Assembly (NCBI RefSeq): GCF_019112545.1
Contig: NW_025064883.1
Coordinates: 880,100-944,099, forward strand
From: Guyanagaster necrorhizus
Lineage: Eukaryota > Basidiomycota > Agaricomycetes > Agaricales > Physalacriaceae
Reading direction: 5' to 3'
Length of the DNA: 64,000 nt
The translations under genes were made by a program, and so were the position numbers. The first letter of the stretch is position 1, and each line of letters starts with the position of its first letter. The notes under the pieces were generated by a model. It searched no databases. It was given only the letters and a program-made list of their open reading frames with translations, and had not been told where the DNA came from. Positions 48,810 to 61,978 of the stretch are shown here, piece by piece.

Positions 48810-49239
48810 CTATGATTTCTGTGACGGCTCGTATTTGTACTTCTCGCCACGCGCCTCCATTCGTTGTTTGGCCTCTTCTAAAGCCCATGTCTGAATACTG
48901 TTGTGCGACTGATAAGTAGTGTTAACAGAGTGATGTCAAGGCGAAACGTACCTTGTGTCAGGCTTGTAGTACAGCATCACCGATGCGAAGGCCATTGTAC
49001 CAAACATCCCAATGTACCAAATGTTCTCCCAATCTTCCTTCACTCGCTTCTGGCCCGGCGGGGGAGGCTGTTCAACGATTAAGTTGTATTCTGAACGGGC
49101 GAGCATAGGAACCCACCTTTTCACCGAAGAGCCATCCGGAAGGTTCGTTGTACTGAGGGGTGCCATGCGACGCAAATCGCCGCCCGTGCAGACGAGGAGC
49201 TCCTCCGCGCAGCAAGCGCAGAGTAATGCTTTGTATCAT
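48810..49239 (-). CDS. complex I subunit NDUFB11 (ESSS)
   Basis: Three exons give a small single-TM accessory subunit of mitochondrial NADH dehydrogenase. From ATG 49239: MIQSITLRLLRGGAPRLHGR and RFASHGTPQYNEPSGWLFGE, with an Arg-rich presequence-like start and no acidic residue before position 35. Over an intron follow PPPPGQKRVKEDWENIWYIG and the TM segment GMFGTMAFASVMLYYKPDT. The last exon reads SIQTWALEEAKQRMEARGEK and ends EPSQKS at 48810. The EDWENIWYIGM signature is that of fungal ESSS/NDUFB11. It is convergent with the H-protein gene, 120 bp apart. Confidence 0.88.
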
Positions 49240-49661
49240 GAGAGTCGACTATTGAGGAGGTCGTGGGGAAACTCGTGCCAAGTTCTTGCCAAACATACGC
49301 CGGAACTAACCGGATCCTTACGCCCAGTACTGTGTATAGTAACAGTCAACGGTAAACTGCTGGTGCGAGCCAGTTTACTTAAAAAAATTTCGCCGTCGAT
49401 TCGACTTATTGCAGAAGAAGGATGCCAGTAACGATATGCTTATTCTACGCAGTTTACTTTAATCTTCCACACTGTAACATCTCAACGGTAAGTCTTCAGC
49501 TACCTTGTAACTAGGAATTAAATAAATACTTGACACCGCTTAAGAGATGGCTAATGTGTAATACTTTCATTGTGCCCTCCCGGTATGACCCTCACGTTGT
49601 GTTATATATACATTGGCATCTGATAACATAAACATCCGTCTGTTTCTTTATCACCCTCATC
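49240..49661. other. intergenic region, NDUFB11 and phosphatase promoters
   Basis: The 422 bp is a divergent promoter region. A TATA-like TATATATA at 49603-49610 lies 52 nt ahead of the phosphatase start. An open frame to 49431 is a shadow of the NDUFB11 exon 1 region with no own content. Confidence 0.4.
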
Positions 49662-50618
49662 ATGGTCGAGAAGATTTACATTGTGCGGCATGGTAAGCAT
49701 CGCGTCCCGATCTAGTGGTCCATTCTGAACGGGTTGAAGGCTTCCGAATGAACTGGGTCATAAGCAACTGGAAAAGCGCAACTGGGCTACCGAGGGATCC
49801 TCCCCTGGCTGCATTGGGCGAGGTATTCCTTCTGGATTCGAGATATACACATCGATATAATAATATATTGGAACAGGCGCAGGCGCGGGAATGCGCGTCA
49901 TACTTCCTTTCGCTGCCAGAGGATGAACGGCCTACAGCAATCTTCTCTTCGCCTTACTGTGCATATACGTTTCTGGCTCCAGTGCTCATTTTCACTGATC
50001 CATGGCTTAGACCGTTGTCTTCAAACAGCTTCTCCCGTCTCTGCTGCCCTTGGTATCCCTATCTACGTTGAACACGGCCTCTCAGAATGGTATTCTCCCG
50101 TCGAGCCGAACACAGGACTCCATCCTCGCCCTGGACCTGCATCTTCCCTCGAACCGTATTTCCCAGGTCAGATATCAACCGACTGGGATAGTATTCACTA
50201 CCCCTCGCGACTAGGCGAAACTGTTGAAGAGGTGCATGTCCGTGTTGAATCCTTCCTCCAGGACTTTTTACCTCTTCGACCTAAAGCAGAGAGGGTCTTA
50301 TTCGTGAGCCATGCAGCAACGATCGCTGCGTTGGTGAGGTTACTCAGCGAAGAGAGGAACATGCCCATCAGGATAGGATGCTGTTCATTGAGTCAATTTC
50401 ACAGGGACGGAAATGCTTGGTCCAGGGTCAAGATAGCAGATGGCTCTCATCTCAGTGGAGGATCCTTGAGAGATTGGGGTTTTCAGGATATTGAGGTCGA
50501 CAAAGGACGCGTTGTCAACGACCCTGGTGTTCCGGGCTCGGAGAATGAGAAAAACGAACCAGTGGGTTCAATGGTAAGCAAAAATTTGAATGTGATTGGC
50601 GTTACAAGTAGTCTGTAG
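49662..50618 (+). CDS. histidine phosphatase (PGM-like, YNL108C/Tfc7 type)
   Basis: A member of the histidine phosphatase superfamily. ATG 49662 reads MVEKIYIVRHG with the catalytic RHG split by an intron just after H, then FRMNWVISNWKSATGLPRDP and PLAALGEAQARECASYF. Downstream exons give YVEHGLSEWYSPVEPNTGLH with the conserved Glu, and ERVLFVSHAATIAALVRLLS with the second catalytic His. The FRMNW start and WYSP element are typical of the fungal group that includes YNL108C and the phosphatase-like TFIIIC subunit Tfc7. The C-terminal 60 residues are polar and unstructured. The substrate is unknown. It is convergent with the MEMO1 gene, 36 bp between stop codons. Confidence 0.88.
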
Positions 50619-50654
50619 ATGACGTCTATTAAATTTGTATTTATACACACATAC

Positions 50655-51936
50655 TTAGAATGTCACCCATGCGCTTGCATAACTTACACTTGAGTCCCTC
50701 AGTGTTTCGCAAGCACTGCTCTGCTCATAACGTACCCACTTCAGCTTCGACTCTTTCCCCAGTGTCGCCATAGCACCCAGCAGTACACCGATAGGATGCC
50801 TGCCACATATCGTGTTCTTGGTCTTGGAAAGGTATGCCGCGAACCTGGTGTGCGCCTCTGCTGGTGGCAGCGTGAGGATATTCATTGCTTCGTGGTCAAG
50901 TTGACGGATGGAGGTGTGGATAGGGTTCGTACTTGTCGACGATGAGCGGGATAAACGGACTCCGGCCGTCCCCGGTGTCGAGGAGGGATAATAGAAGGTA
51001 TATGAGAATCGAGTACCCCTAGATTATGTATAAAATAATGATAAAAATGGCTGACGTAGGACGTACCAATGACAGAAGTCACTTGATACGACGCAAAAGG
51101 TGTCTTCACGGGCGAGATAGGGAGCTAGCAGAGCACCATAGGCTGTTTCTTCTTCCTTGGTAACGGAGCCAACGACAATAGGAACAATGGATATATCTTT
51201 CCTGCTAATGGAGTGAAGACCGTTTCTGGGAGCCTATGGACCCTCTCACCCTTGGAACATCTTCCTGACGTACGGAAGATGCATCTCAAGACTATGCTCC
51301 GCCTCATCGTCTTCGTGAGCCAAGGCCTCGAATCGGTTCGTAGCTCTCAGTTCCTGGATCGCTGCGCCGTCGTCAGCATCAGTAGGTGACAAGAAAGGGG
51401 AACGCACTATCGAGATCTAAAGGCAAGTTCCCAATAGGCGTATCGTACTGCTCGCACCCCGACAGTGCGCAACCTTGGATGTACAGGTGGTGCGAGGGAC
51501 CGAGGATAAACACCCGTTTACTACCAAGCCGTCAATGACTGTGCGATGGGTAGGGAGAGAGAATTACATTAGTTTGGTATCGATGCTCTTGTATGCCCAG
51601 GCAGCTGCAGGACCTGAATAGGCGTATCCAGCATGGCTGTAGCTCTTTCAGGTTCAATTCAAAGAGCAGCTAAAGAGACATACGGCGCTATGACGGCCTT
51701 ACAGCCTTGGATAGGATAAGGCTCATCTGGGTTCACCGCAGAAAGCCAGCCACTGAGCTCGTCATTAAGGATGGTGCCTGTTCAGTCTCCAGTTCATCGC
51801 TCGAATCATAAGAAAGTATCGACGTTACCATCGCCAGGATACCAGCTGCCTGCGTGAGATGCAGAACGAACGTTTCTGTGAAATGAAGGTGAGATGTTTG
51901 GGATACCAGACAGAAAGGAACAAACTCGTAAGACAT
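50655..51936 (-). CDS. MEMO1 family protein (Mho1-like)
   Basis: A MEMO1 homologue (yeast Mho1/YJR008W), a non-haem-dioxygenase-like fold with a copper or iron site. Exon 1 is tiny: ATG 51936 MSYE, joined over a GTTTGT intron to NVRSASHAGSWYPGDG and, after another, TILNDELSGWLSAVNPDEPY. The conserved His occur in SASHAGSWY, CKAVIAPHAGYAYSGPAAAW and FILGPSHHLYIQGCALSGCE, with SSDFCHW as the fourth site. Late exons give LEMHLPYVRKMF and DISIVPIVVG, and the end is RYEQSSACETLRDSSVSYAS. All expected metal-site residues are present. It probably acts in the cytosol; the physiological reaction is not established in the family. Confidence 0.9.
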
Positions 51937-52100
51937 TGATGAGTAGTAGTAGTTGTCGGGATACTGATCAAAGCTAAGGATCACACATCTAAATTAGGTC
52001 ACTACTAAATCAACAAGTCGCATGTCATTATTGCCGCATGGAAAATTGGATGAATATATGTCAATATGAAAGGCGCAAAACGACGACAACGACAGTAGCT

Positions 52101-52691
52101 CTACTCTTCCGACCGCAGACGGGCAGCAGGGTTCGTCACCTTGACTCCCAGAACCTTGGCCCTGTATAAGCAGGTAAGATAGAAAACTAGGGCAAGTAAA
52201 ATGCACACGGACCTCTCCAAAATTGTTGTGCGATTTCGGCTGCTCACGTTGTGGGCAATCTCGGCAGCGTAGCTCTTGTTGTGCATCAATAGAAGCTCGA
52301 CTTCCCGAACATTGCTGACGAGGAATTTTTTGAGGCCGTTGGGAAGGAGATGGCGAGTCTACAGTAACATTAGCTGCAAAAGTTGCTCAATTGGGTGTGT
52401 GTACCTTCTTGTTGCTGCCGTATCCAATCTACAAAGTAGGGTTGGTTGCGCAAAGGACACGAAATGCAGACTGAACTTACCTTGGGCATGGGTGTTTGAC
52501 CCTTGAAGCGACGTCGCACCCTGTTGTCAATACCCTTGGGTTTCCGCCATGCCTCCTTCACACTGTGGTAACGATCTGACTGGTGACGCCTGCATATTGC
52601 ATTTTTTTTAACATCGCTTCTTCGAGTGCATAGAGAATACAAACTTGAAAGGCTTGGTGCGCTTCTTGACAATAGGGATCTTGACGGCCAT
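52101..52691 (-). CDS. 60S ribosomal protein eL32
   Basis: A large-subunit ribosomal protein. ATG 52691 gives [16 protein letters not shown], then after a GTTTGT intron [20 protein letters not shown] and [20 protein letters not shown]. The next exons give [40 protein letters not shown] and [20 protein letters not shown], ending in [11 protein letters not shown] at 52101. The sequence matches eL32 throughout with four introns. A five-copy AGAACC repeat lies 23 nt upstream of the start. Confidence 0.95.
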
Positions 52692-52712
52692 GGCGGTCTA
52701 CGAGAGCAGTGT

Positions 52713-52713
<1 letters not shown>

Positions 52714-52743
<30 letters not shown>
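52714..52743. repeat. five-copy hexanucleotide repeat (AGAACC)
   Basis: AGAACC is repeated five times without interruption at 52714-52743; on the eL32 coding strand it reads GGTTCT. It lies in the 5' leader or a 5' UTR intron of eL32, just before CTCGTAG, a possible acceptor. Confidence 0.9.
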
Positions 52744-52744
<1 letters not shown>

Positions 52745-53503
52745 AAAGTGTCCGAAAGCAAAATGAAAATTTGTCCCCAGAGCGTCATCCAACTTGTGAG
52801 AAAGGAATCCATCCGCCAATCGCATTGAAATTGATATCAAACGCATCGAATTGGCACTCTGGTCATGATTCTACAACATAGGAGAAAAAGTGGGCAGCAG
52901 GAGGAGACACTCACAGTGTTTTTGAAGGATTAAGTGAAGGCGGGGGACGTGTGTATCCCACACCAGGTTGCTGTGCAAGATTACGTAATGGGACCCCGGG
53001 GACGGCGATTTGGTCCTTTCCCGGTAAAGTCGGACGCAGAACGCCTTGGATGGCAATTTAGAGGCTTTGGAGGCTAGCGAAGCGAACGCCTGGGTCATTG
53101 AGAATTCTTGTTATCTTCCACCATGTAGATTTCGATAGGTGAGCTAGATTTTCTCTATTCTAACAATACTGTCCAAGTAATACTTATCGGGCTTCTTACC
53201 TGTAATCAGACAACTATCGCCATCTTTCCAGCTATATTCAGCACTGAGAACGAGCACGACTACTCTCGTTCCACCTTGACATTCCATGACATGGTCCTCG
53301 CAGGTATTCCACGACAAAGTCAGGAATTTCGGAACCCACGTGGGCGAGAGCCGGGATCACCTGGGGTCTCACTGCACCGAGAAAGCCAAACTACTACCTC
53401 ATCATTCAGAACAAGACCTTCCTCTGCTCCTCCACCAAGGCGTTCCCTCTTGCATCTCCTTTCTCATACCATACGTACCAAGGCCAATATTTTCAGTCTT
53501 TCT
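52744..53503. other. intergenic region between eL32 and the kinase gene
   Basis: This is the divergent promoter zone. On the reverse strand GTGAGTGTCTCCTCC near 52915 and TATGTTGTAG near 52873 could bound an eL32 5' UTR intron. A forward frame from ATG 53291 is in frame with the kinase and could extend its N-terminus by about 71 codons. Nothing else was recognised. Confidence 0.4.
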
Positions 53504-55411
53504 ATGCTCTCGGCCCCGCCCCAACTGGATTTGGCCTTTGATAGCGAAGAATGGACTCCACAGCTCCCTGCACGGTTATACAGAGCTGCCAGCGTCGGTA
53601 GCTGGGGCGTCACCTCAATTGGTCGCGGATTCGACTGGGACCAGAACGAAGATGCGTCCGAGTCCATTTTCTCGCAGAAAGGCTCCCCACAGCAAAAAAT
53701 CGACGCTTTGCCGCAGAAAGAGACGCCTCGACAGTCAGTATACGAACCATCCTTTCCAAAAGCCGACGAAGCTAGTCTGGGCAGAAAGACACCAGGCGGT
53801 ATTGTTCCAGACAGCGCAAAGGTTATGCGTCTCGTAACCAATGTGACCTCGACTCCCCCCGGTATACTAACGTCCACCCTTTCTACGGAGCCATCAGTAT
53901 ACTCCCGCTCATCGTCGCCACTGCTGTCGACCACCCCAGGTTCATCCAAAGTTCCCACCCCGTCTCGTTCTCCCACAGCACCACAGCCCCGGCGCCGCTC
54001 ATCGCAGCAACGGGTTTCACTGATTGCCGGGCGGGTGTCAATTGCGCCTATAGAACCCCCTTCGCCGCCGCCGATCTTACCGAAATCGCTTAACCGTGCA
54101 GACAGCACCAGCAGTCTGCTCAGTGTTGCCTCCAGCACACGAGCTCCTTCGCCTGCCAGGTCATCGGAAGAGTCGTTTCTTGGCGAAAGGACTATCTCCG
54201 AATTTCACATCGAAGGAGAAATCGGACGTGGTGCTTACGGGTTGGTGAAGCGTGCACGGGAAATTCTGGACGATGGCTCTCTGGGGGTATGTAAGATCCG
54301 CTTATCGGACTTTGTGCGATGATCTGATTTGCGACAATTTCTAGCCGCCTCTTGTCATCAAACAAGTGATCAAGTCGCGTATACTGGCCGACTGTTGGAA
54401 GAAACATCCTAAACACGGTACCATTCCCATCGAAATCTACGTCATGTCCGCCATATCCAATACATCCTATGTACTGCCATCGAAACGGCCATGGGATCCT
54501 CGCCGGTTCGATTCGCTCACATGTCTCCATAATCCGACCGAGTCAGGCTCTGATGAGGATGCCTGGGTAGAGGGAAAGACCGTCAAAGGTCATCCCAACA
54601 TCTGTCCTCTTCTAGATTTTTTCGAGGATAGTCATTATTATTATCTCGTCCTTCCCTCATCGACACCAGAACATGGCGTTGACGATCCACCGCCACCGTC
54701 CGATCTTTTTGATCTTGTCGAGAGTTACCCTCAAGGTCTTCCTCCGGCTTCTGTTCGCACTTATCTAGGTCAGATAGCCGACGCATTGTGCTTCCTTCAT
54801 TCGCATGGAATAGGTCAGTGTTGGCTCATTTGAAAATATCTTGACTGACGGTGACCTCTAAAAAGTTCATCGCGACGTAAAGGATGAAAACGTTGTGCTG
54901 GGACCACATGGCCGTTGCATCCTGATTGATTTTGGTAGCTCCGGATTGGTCAAAAAAAATGGCTGGGATTCTTTCAGTGGAACGTGTGTATTCGTTCTCT
55001 CGTGTCTGAAGGTTGTTTCGAGGCTAATTCTTATCTTTAATCAGTCTTGACTACGCGGGTCCAGAAATTCTTCGTGGCGAACGCTACCAGGGCAAGGAAC
55101 AAGATGTTTGGGCATTTGGAGTTGTTGCATATGTTTTGCTCGTTGGAGAATGTCCGTTTATGACTGCGGCTGAGGCACAGGAAGGACTGGACTCCCCGTT
55201 TGCCAGCGCCTCTATGGCGCTCGACGAGAGGTGTAGCGAGGAGAGGGAGACTGATGGGGAAGAACAGGATGGCGGCGGTGCGCTTGGAGATGCTGCTGCA
55301 CTTGTCAGGGCTTGTCTACGATTGCAAGTTTCGGCTCGGCCGACATTTGAGACAATTCTCCAGTCACGATTTCTGGCTGGCAACGGTGGATGGACGTCTT
55401 GCGATTCCTAA
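53504..55411 (+). CDS. PAS-kinase-type Ser/Thr kinase lacking a PAS domain
   Basis: A CAMK-like kinase closest to PAS kinase (Psk1/Psk2). I chose ATG 53504 (MLSAPPQLDLAFDSEEWTPQ); the frame is open upstream to ATG 53291. The first 220 residues are Ser/Pro-rich with no PAS fold. The kinase domain starts FHIEGEIGRGAYGLVKRARE (Gly loop), then VIKQVIKSRI with the ATP-site Lys. The catalytic loop is VHRDVKDENVVLG, the metal site LIDFGSSGLV, and the activation segment SGTLDYAGPEILRGERYQGK, with GPE instead of APE, then DVWAFGVVAYVLLVGECPF. An acidic insert (DERCSEERETDGEEQDGGGA) sits in the C-lobe. All catalytic residues are intact. In yeast such kinases tune sugar storage and translation. Confidence 0.85.
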
Positions 55412-56039
55412 TCGAAACTAAAACAGCATGGATAACTTCTACCAAGGAAGATGTATTCACCAATCATTGTATCAACATAATTTACATTCGACACCCAATC
55501 CTGTAGTATGCATGCATCTATATCACTTCTGACTCACTGGGCTGTTTTACCTCTCTCTCTTTCTCGCCGTTGTTAGACAGACTCATCGATAGCGCATAGA
55601 CCACGGTAAAGATTTGACTGTTGTACCAGAAAACAGTTATTATCTTCATTTTATTTTTGTGGACGGTGCCGATATCGGCGATGCGGAGTCATAATTAGTC
55701 ACACTTTTTTATCAGCCATCTGATCAAATTTGGCTGTAATCGATAAAAATTTTTCAGACTCGCAGTATAATTAAGACCAAACATCTTTTTCCTGTCTGTC
55801 TACCTTCTTCCTTCCCCTCCACCACCATCTCTCATTCCCTTGTAACTTGTTGTACCTCTAAAGTAAGTGCCTCGTCCTCACATGACATCACTTCTTCTGT
55901 TAGACATCGCCTACATTTTCCCATCTCTGTCGTGTGCTTGTCGCTGGCAACAACATAAAATTTTTTCTTCTGCGCATATGGACCGATGTAGTGCGATCTA
56001 TGACGCTAACGTTCCTCCCTACTTGCAGAATCTATTAAA
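55412..56039 (+). promoter_or_regulatory. TEF1 promoter and 5' UTR
   Basis: The region upstream of the TEF1 start. An AT-rich stretch at 55690-55790 is followed by a CT-rich tract (55795-55860, CTTCTTCCTTCCCCTCC), the usual layout before the transcription start of strongly expressed fungal genes. The 3' UTR of the kinase gene takes the first part. Confidence 0.6.
55863..56028 (+). other. 5' UTR intron of TEF1
   Basis: GTAAGTGC at 55863 and ACTTGCAG at 56021-56028 bound a 166 nt intron, with a branch-point-like GCTAAC at 56005-56010. The following exon piece AATCTATTAAA leads to the ATG at 56040. Leader introns are usual in basidiomycete TEF1. Confidence 0.75.
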
Positions 56040-57854
<1,815 letters not shown>

Positions 57855-58172
57855 TTAGAAGTAGAAGCACTGTATCTTTCCTTTATCAGTTTCTCTCTTT
57901 TTACTTCTTTCGTTGGTCATACTCATCACCTGTGTTACTGTCATCATCAAGCATTGTATTCACGATAACGAAGCTGGCGGCGTGAGGCCAACATAGTAGT
58001 CAGCGGCTGAACGCCGCGTGTTTTTAATAATGTAGACGCCGCAAAAGCAATGAAATGGATGCATTGTTATATGATTTAGGAACATAATCCGAATGTGTTT
58101 CATACAAGTAAGAGATGAGTATTCGTTAGAACATTTTTTAATTCGCAACCGTTATGTACCTCTCTTCCCAAC
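57855..58172. other. intergenic region between convergent genes
   Basis: The 318 bp holds the 3' UTRs of TEF1 and the dienelactone hydrolase. It is T-rich just after TEF1 and has no recognised gene. Confidence 0.4.
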
Positions 58173-59575
58173 TCAACACACATGTTGAAGCGGCTGAGTA
58201 TCCTCGACCTTTGGTCCAAGATCCCGGCCCACTGTACGCTCGAATACTTCCATCATGAAGCCGAAAAGAGACCTGGTAAGGGCGGCGTCCCAGCGTCCTT
58301 TAGATTTCTCATCCCGGACAAAAGCGTGTTGGGCCTGAACTTCAATAAACTGAGTGGCGTCTTAGCACCATTGCAGGAATGCACAGGAGAAACTAATTAC
58401 CGAGACTGTTACATTGGCGTCATCAAGCGTCTTTCGTATGAGATCACGCCCCTCGCGAGGAACATGAGTGTCCTGGAATACAATCAATAACCGGCAGCTG
58501 ATGGGAATCACCTAGGATTCACCTGCTTTCCGAAGATCATCTAAAGACAGTCGAGCATCAGGTTTGAAATGTCGACAACAATTAAGTACAACTAACCACT
58601 AGTTCGCCTTTCCCAGTCATGTCGCCGTTGCGAACGCGAATCAAGGAATCATCCTGTTTTCCCTTGCCCAATGTCGCACTGTGGATGTCGGTGCCAAAGA
58701 AACACACAGAGGCCCGCACGCGAGGATCGAACGCAGCCTAATGACTGTGTTTACAAGGAGCGACAGTTGAAGAAAAGTGAATCATACTCTGAAAGCCTGT
58801 TGGGAGGGCATGAGGCAGATTCATTAGGTTAATCTCAGTCATCGTACAAGGTGTCCTCCAAGGCACATCCCGGTCGCTGGAAAAGAATGGTCAGACGAAG
58901 AACAGATTTGAAAGATCGAATTGAGGGGTACCTGCGATACGCCCATTGCAATTGGGGAGAGACGTAAGGAGATCGATGGAAAGGGCTGCGTCCTATAATA
59001 CTTATTATCAGATCAAGGGATATCAGACGATTTTAGAAATATACCTCATCATACGCTGCTACTTCCTTCTCGATCTAATAAATGAATCCATGAGATGGGA
59101 ACACGAACACGAACTGGAGGAGGACTATCGAGACCTTATATTTGTTGCCTCTGTCGGTTCCTAGAGACCTATGTTTGTTCGTGGTTAAGGGGATAGTCGG
59201 ATTACACGCACCCTCTGCGTCGTATGGAATGGCCTCCGGTCCTTCAAATTCGTGATAAACGGAGGGGCATGCTAACGCAATAGTAATCAAAGACGATCAT
59301 GATATGTCACTATTTTACCTACCAACGACATATCCCTGACTGGCAATCTGTCCAGCAAAGCGTTCAACTGGCCCAGTGACCTGGTATATTTCACTAAAGA
59401 CAACAACGCCTGGACACAACGTGAGGATCGATCGCGATAGGAAGCTGGGTGACTGACCAGGAAACTTTGCGTGGGGATAGTTCTGCACAAGAGGCGATAT
59501 GATAAATATTCTGATAGGACGACCGTTGGCGTCGAGTTTGGTAGGGATATCGTGGAATGTTTTTGTGATGAGCAT
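58173..59575 (-). CDS. dienelactone hydrolase family protein
   Basis: An alpha/beta hydrolase of the dienelactone hydrolase family. ATG 59575 begins MLITKTFHDIPTKLDANGRP, then VVVFSEIYQVTGPVERFAGQ, IASQGYVVACPSVYHEFEGP and LSIDLLTSLPNCNGRIAATG. The nucleophile is Cys in MCLGGHLAFR, as in DLH. Asp is in FGKQDTHVPREGRDLIRKTL, and His in QAQHAFVRDEKSKGRWDAAL, so the Cys-Asp-His triad is complete. The C-terminus is PKVEDTQPLQHVC at 58173. About nine introns have canonical sites. The substrate is unknown; such enzymes can open lactones from aromatic ring cleavage. Head to head with the GNAT gene, 146 bp apart. Confidence 0.92.
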
Positions 59576-59721
59576 GATGATGATGGGTGGCGGGAGAGAG
59601 AGATCACATGCCGATCACATTCCGCTTTTTGGCTTAGACTCGGATTTACCCGAACCCACCTGACAAACGTGCGCTTGACGACGCCTGTACTTTTGCTCTG
59701 CCTACCTTTGCTCTGCCCAGC

Positions 59722-60584
59722 ATGGTCGAACCCACTGCACGTATACGCCCGTTCAAGGCAGAAGATGAGAAACTTGCAAAATTCACCATTGCGAAGGCGA
59801 ATATGGAGGGGCTGACGACGGCGAACACCAAAAGTGAGTGCATTCACTGGCAGAGCTGCGATGGATTACCAGACCTTACAGTGGATTAGGCTGGCTGCAC
59901 CCTTTGACTATTAGTATATGGGTGGCCCTGTCTTGCATCTGGATCGAATATATGCAATGGTGGCCTAACGCCCACCACGGCTATGTCTCTTGTTTGAAGC
60001 CCCTGCCAGCATTCGCTTGCATCGCAGTACCCATCTTAGCATTGGCTGATTGGTGAGTATGTTTTCAAACATACTCTTTTCCTTCTTGACCCAGGTTATA
60101 TAGGATAAATCGACCGCATTTCGAAAAAGTGCTGCAAACAATCCTACGAAAGCCTGATATGCACGACTTGGCTGGTTATTATTCTCGTACCCCAGCCTCC
60201 GGTTTTTGGCTACTTGAATACGGCGACAGCTTTGTCGGACTGATTGCTGTCGATGCATCACTCGATCACAACTCCAATCCGGACGCTAAAAAGAAGCAGA
60301 GTCCCTCTACCGCTGTGATTACTCACTTCTCTGTTGACGAAAAGTACCGGTCTACCGGCGTTCAGGATGATCTTCTTGCACATGCTGTCCGTCATGCGTT
60401 TACGTCTAGTCCTACCATTCAGCGTATAGAAGGCATCGACAGTCCTCTGGTCAAATTTACCGGACCTTGTTATACTGTTGCAGGATTCAAAATAGACTTG
60501 GTCCTCGAACCAATTGGCACATTCAAATGGAGGCCGAGGAAAAGAGTCCTGGAAAGGTCGGAATGGGAGAAAAGAGCCCAGTAG
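59722..60584 (+). CDS. membrane-anchored GNAT N-acetyltransferase
   Basis: ATG 59722 reads MVEPTARIRPFKAEDEKLAK, an N-terminal GNAT element. An intron joins to a hydrophobic segment (LTISIWVALSCIWIEYMQWW and LPAFACIAVPILALADW) forming two membrane helices. The catalytic half is LEYGDSFVGLIAVDASL, then STAVITHFSVDEKYRSTGVQ with DDLLAHAVRHAF, the acetyl-CoA site region, although the usual Q/RxxGxG/A loop is altered to RSTGVQ. The protein ends SEWEKRAQ. The layout is like the Nat8-type membrane acetyltransferases of fungi. The substrate is unknown. Confidence 0.82.
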
Positions 60585-60671
60585 TTGTAATCGTACTGTA
60601 CCGGTTATGTAGTTGGGTTATATGTGGCATTCTATTTCATTCTTTCACTATGACCAGCTTGTCCTTCCACC

Positions 60672-61919
60672 ATGTTCATTCCAGACATCCTTCAATCCAA
60701 CCGTCATTCTCTAGTGATCCTCCAGTCTTCTGTCTCACAGTCAGCGTTACCCTTGCTTCGTAAAGTCGTTGAAACGTTTCCAGGCAATAAAGAGCAGCCT
60801 ATCTGCGAAACACTCCTGTTTTGCTTCCTACACCTTTCTTCAAGTCTAATCAATCGAGACGCCGATAGTTTGACTGCGTACGACCGTATATCCAGTGTAC
60901 CAGGTTACGATGATGATTGGATAGATCCAAGAGACTTTATCTCGAATACCGTCGAAAATTGTGAGTTGTTGCCCTAAAATCCATAAGGTAGCCTTCCAAC
61001 ATTCCAAAGGCCCTGCACAACAGTTACACGTCGTAATTGACTCTGTGGACACCCTGTTGTCCGATGTTGGTAGTGTCGCAGAGTCGTACAAATTTCTTCG
61101 CGGGTTGCTGTCTCAATTATTGGCGCGGACCAGTACGTCGACGTCTTCTTTCAGTATCCCATAAAATTTCAATCATCCGCCTAGGCTCCTCTCGATTGAC
61201 CGTCCACTTGCAAAATACTTGTCCTCTTCTACCATTGCTTGTACAGATCTCCTTCTCGTCCACCCTAGCCCAATTGACTGCCCATTCCCCCGCGCTCCTT
61301 ACTCACCTCGCCACGGAGTATCTTACGCCGCCTCCACCTGCTTCTCCGGAACCAAAATTCTGGGGTGTCTTCTTGCCTGTGAGCGAGCGAGAATCTGATT
61401 TGGAGCGCATAATATTTGGTCCAGACGGTGAGGGCTCTGGTGCGAGCGGGGAATTCGTTGTGGAGGTCATCTTGCGAGGTGGAGGTGATCCCTCTGGTAG
61501 ACGGAAGGCTGTAGAGAGGGTTCTGGAAGGTTGGGACGTCATGCAGGGCTCTTCCGTTCAGCTGACGGCTATGGAAAGCTTGAAAAAATTATTTTGTAAA
61601 GCACGGGTCGAAGAAGTACATTTTTATTCTAGTTCTTCTCCTCAGCTCTCATCTGCATTTGGCTAGGCTGCTCCAGATCCGACTCAAAATCTGTCATTCA
61701 ATCTGAATCTAACTCCCTCTCAACAACAAGCAAGGTCACAAGTTCCATTGCCATATGTTCATGAAGGTACGCCCATATCTTACGGTATGCAACATATGTT
61801 CACGGTTCATAGGTAAAATGCTGGAGATGAAGGTACCAACGGCTGGGTCTATCTTATACGATCCAGATTCTGCAGATGACATTGACGATGATGATCCTGA
61901 CGAGGACTTGGATATCTAG
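60672..61919 (+). CDS. Elongator complex protein 5 (ELP5/IKI1)
   Basis: A subunit of the Elp4-5-6 ring of Elongator, which modifies wobble uridine in tRNA. ATG 60672 reads MFIPDILQSNRHSLVILQSS, a RecA-like fold start, then SSVPGYDDDWIDPRDFIS. The next exon gives QQLHVVIDSVDTLLSDVGSV and LRGLLSQLL. After an intron come SSRLTVHLQNTCPLLPLLVQ and LTHLATEYLTPPPPASPEPK. The C-terminus is diagnostic: SQVPLPYVHEG, then PTAGSILYDPDSADDIDDDD and PDEDLDI, the acidic Elp5 tail. No Walker motif is present, as in Elp5. It is convergent with the serine-rich gene, 59 bp between stops. Confidence 0.88.
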
Positions 61920-61978
61920 AATTTATCATGCTTTTTATTCTATGTATTCTGATAAAGTATCCTTCGATGCCCATTTAG

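Noticed and set aside
53286..53837. Forward frame of 183 codons in the kinase gene
   Set aside because: It is the off-frame of the kinase N-terminus and has no continuation into the kinase domain.
58182..58490. Forward frame of 102 codons after TEF1
   Set aside because: It is antisense to the last exons of the dienelactone hydrolase, which carry the catalytic Asp and His.
59287..59847. Reverse frame of 186 codons across the DLH/GNAT border
   Set aside because: It covers the divergent promoter and is out of frame with both genes; the DLH frame starts at 59575.
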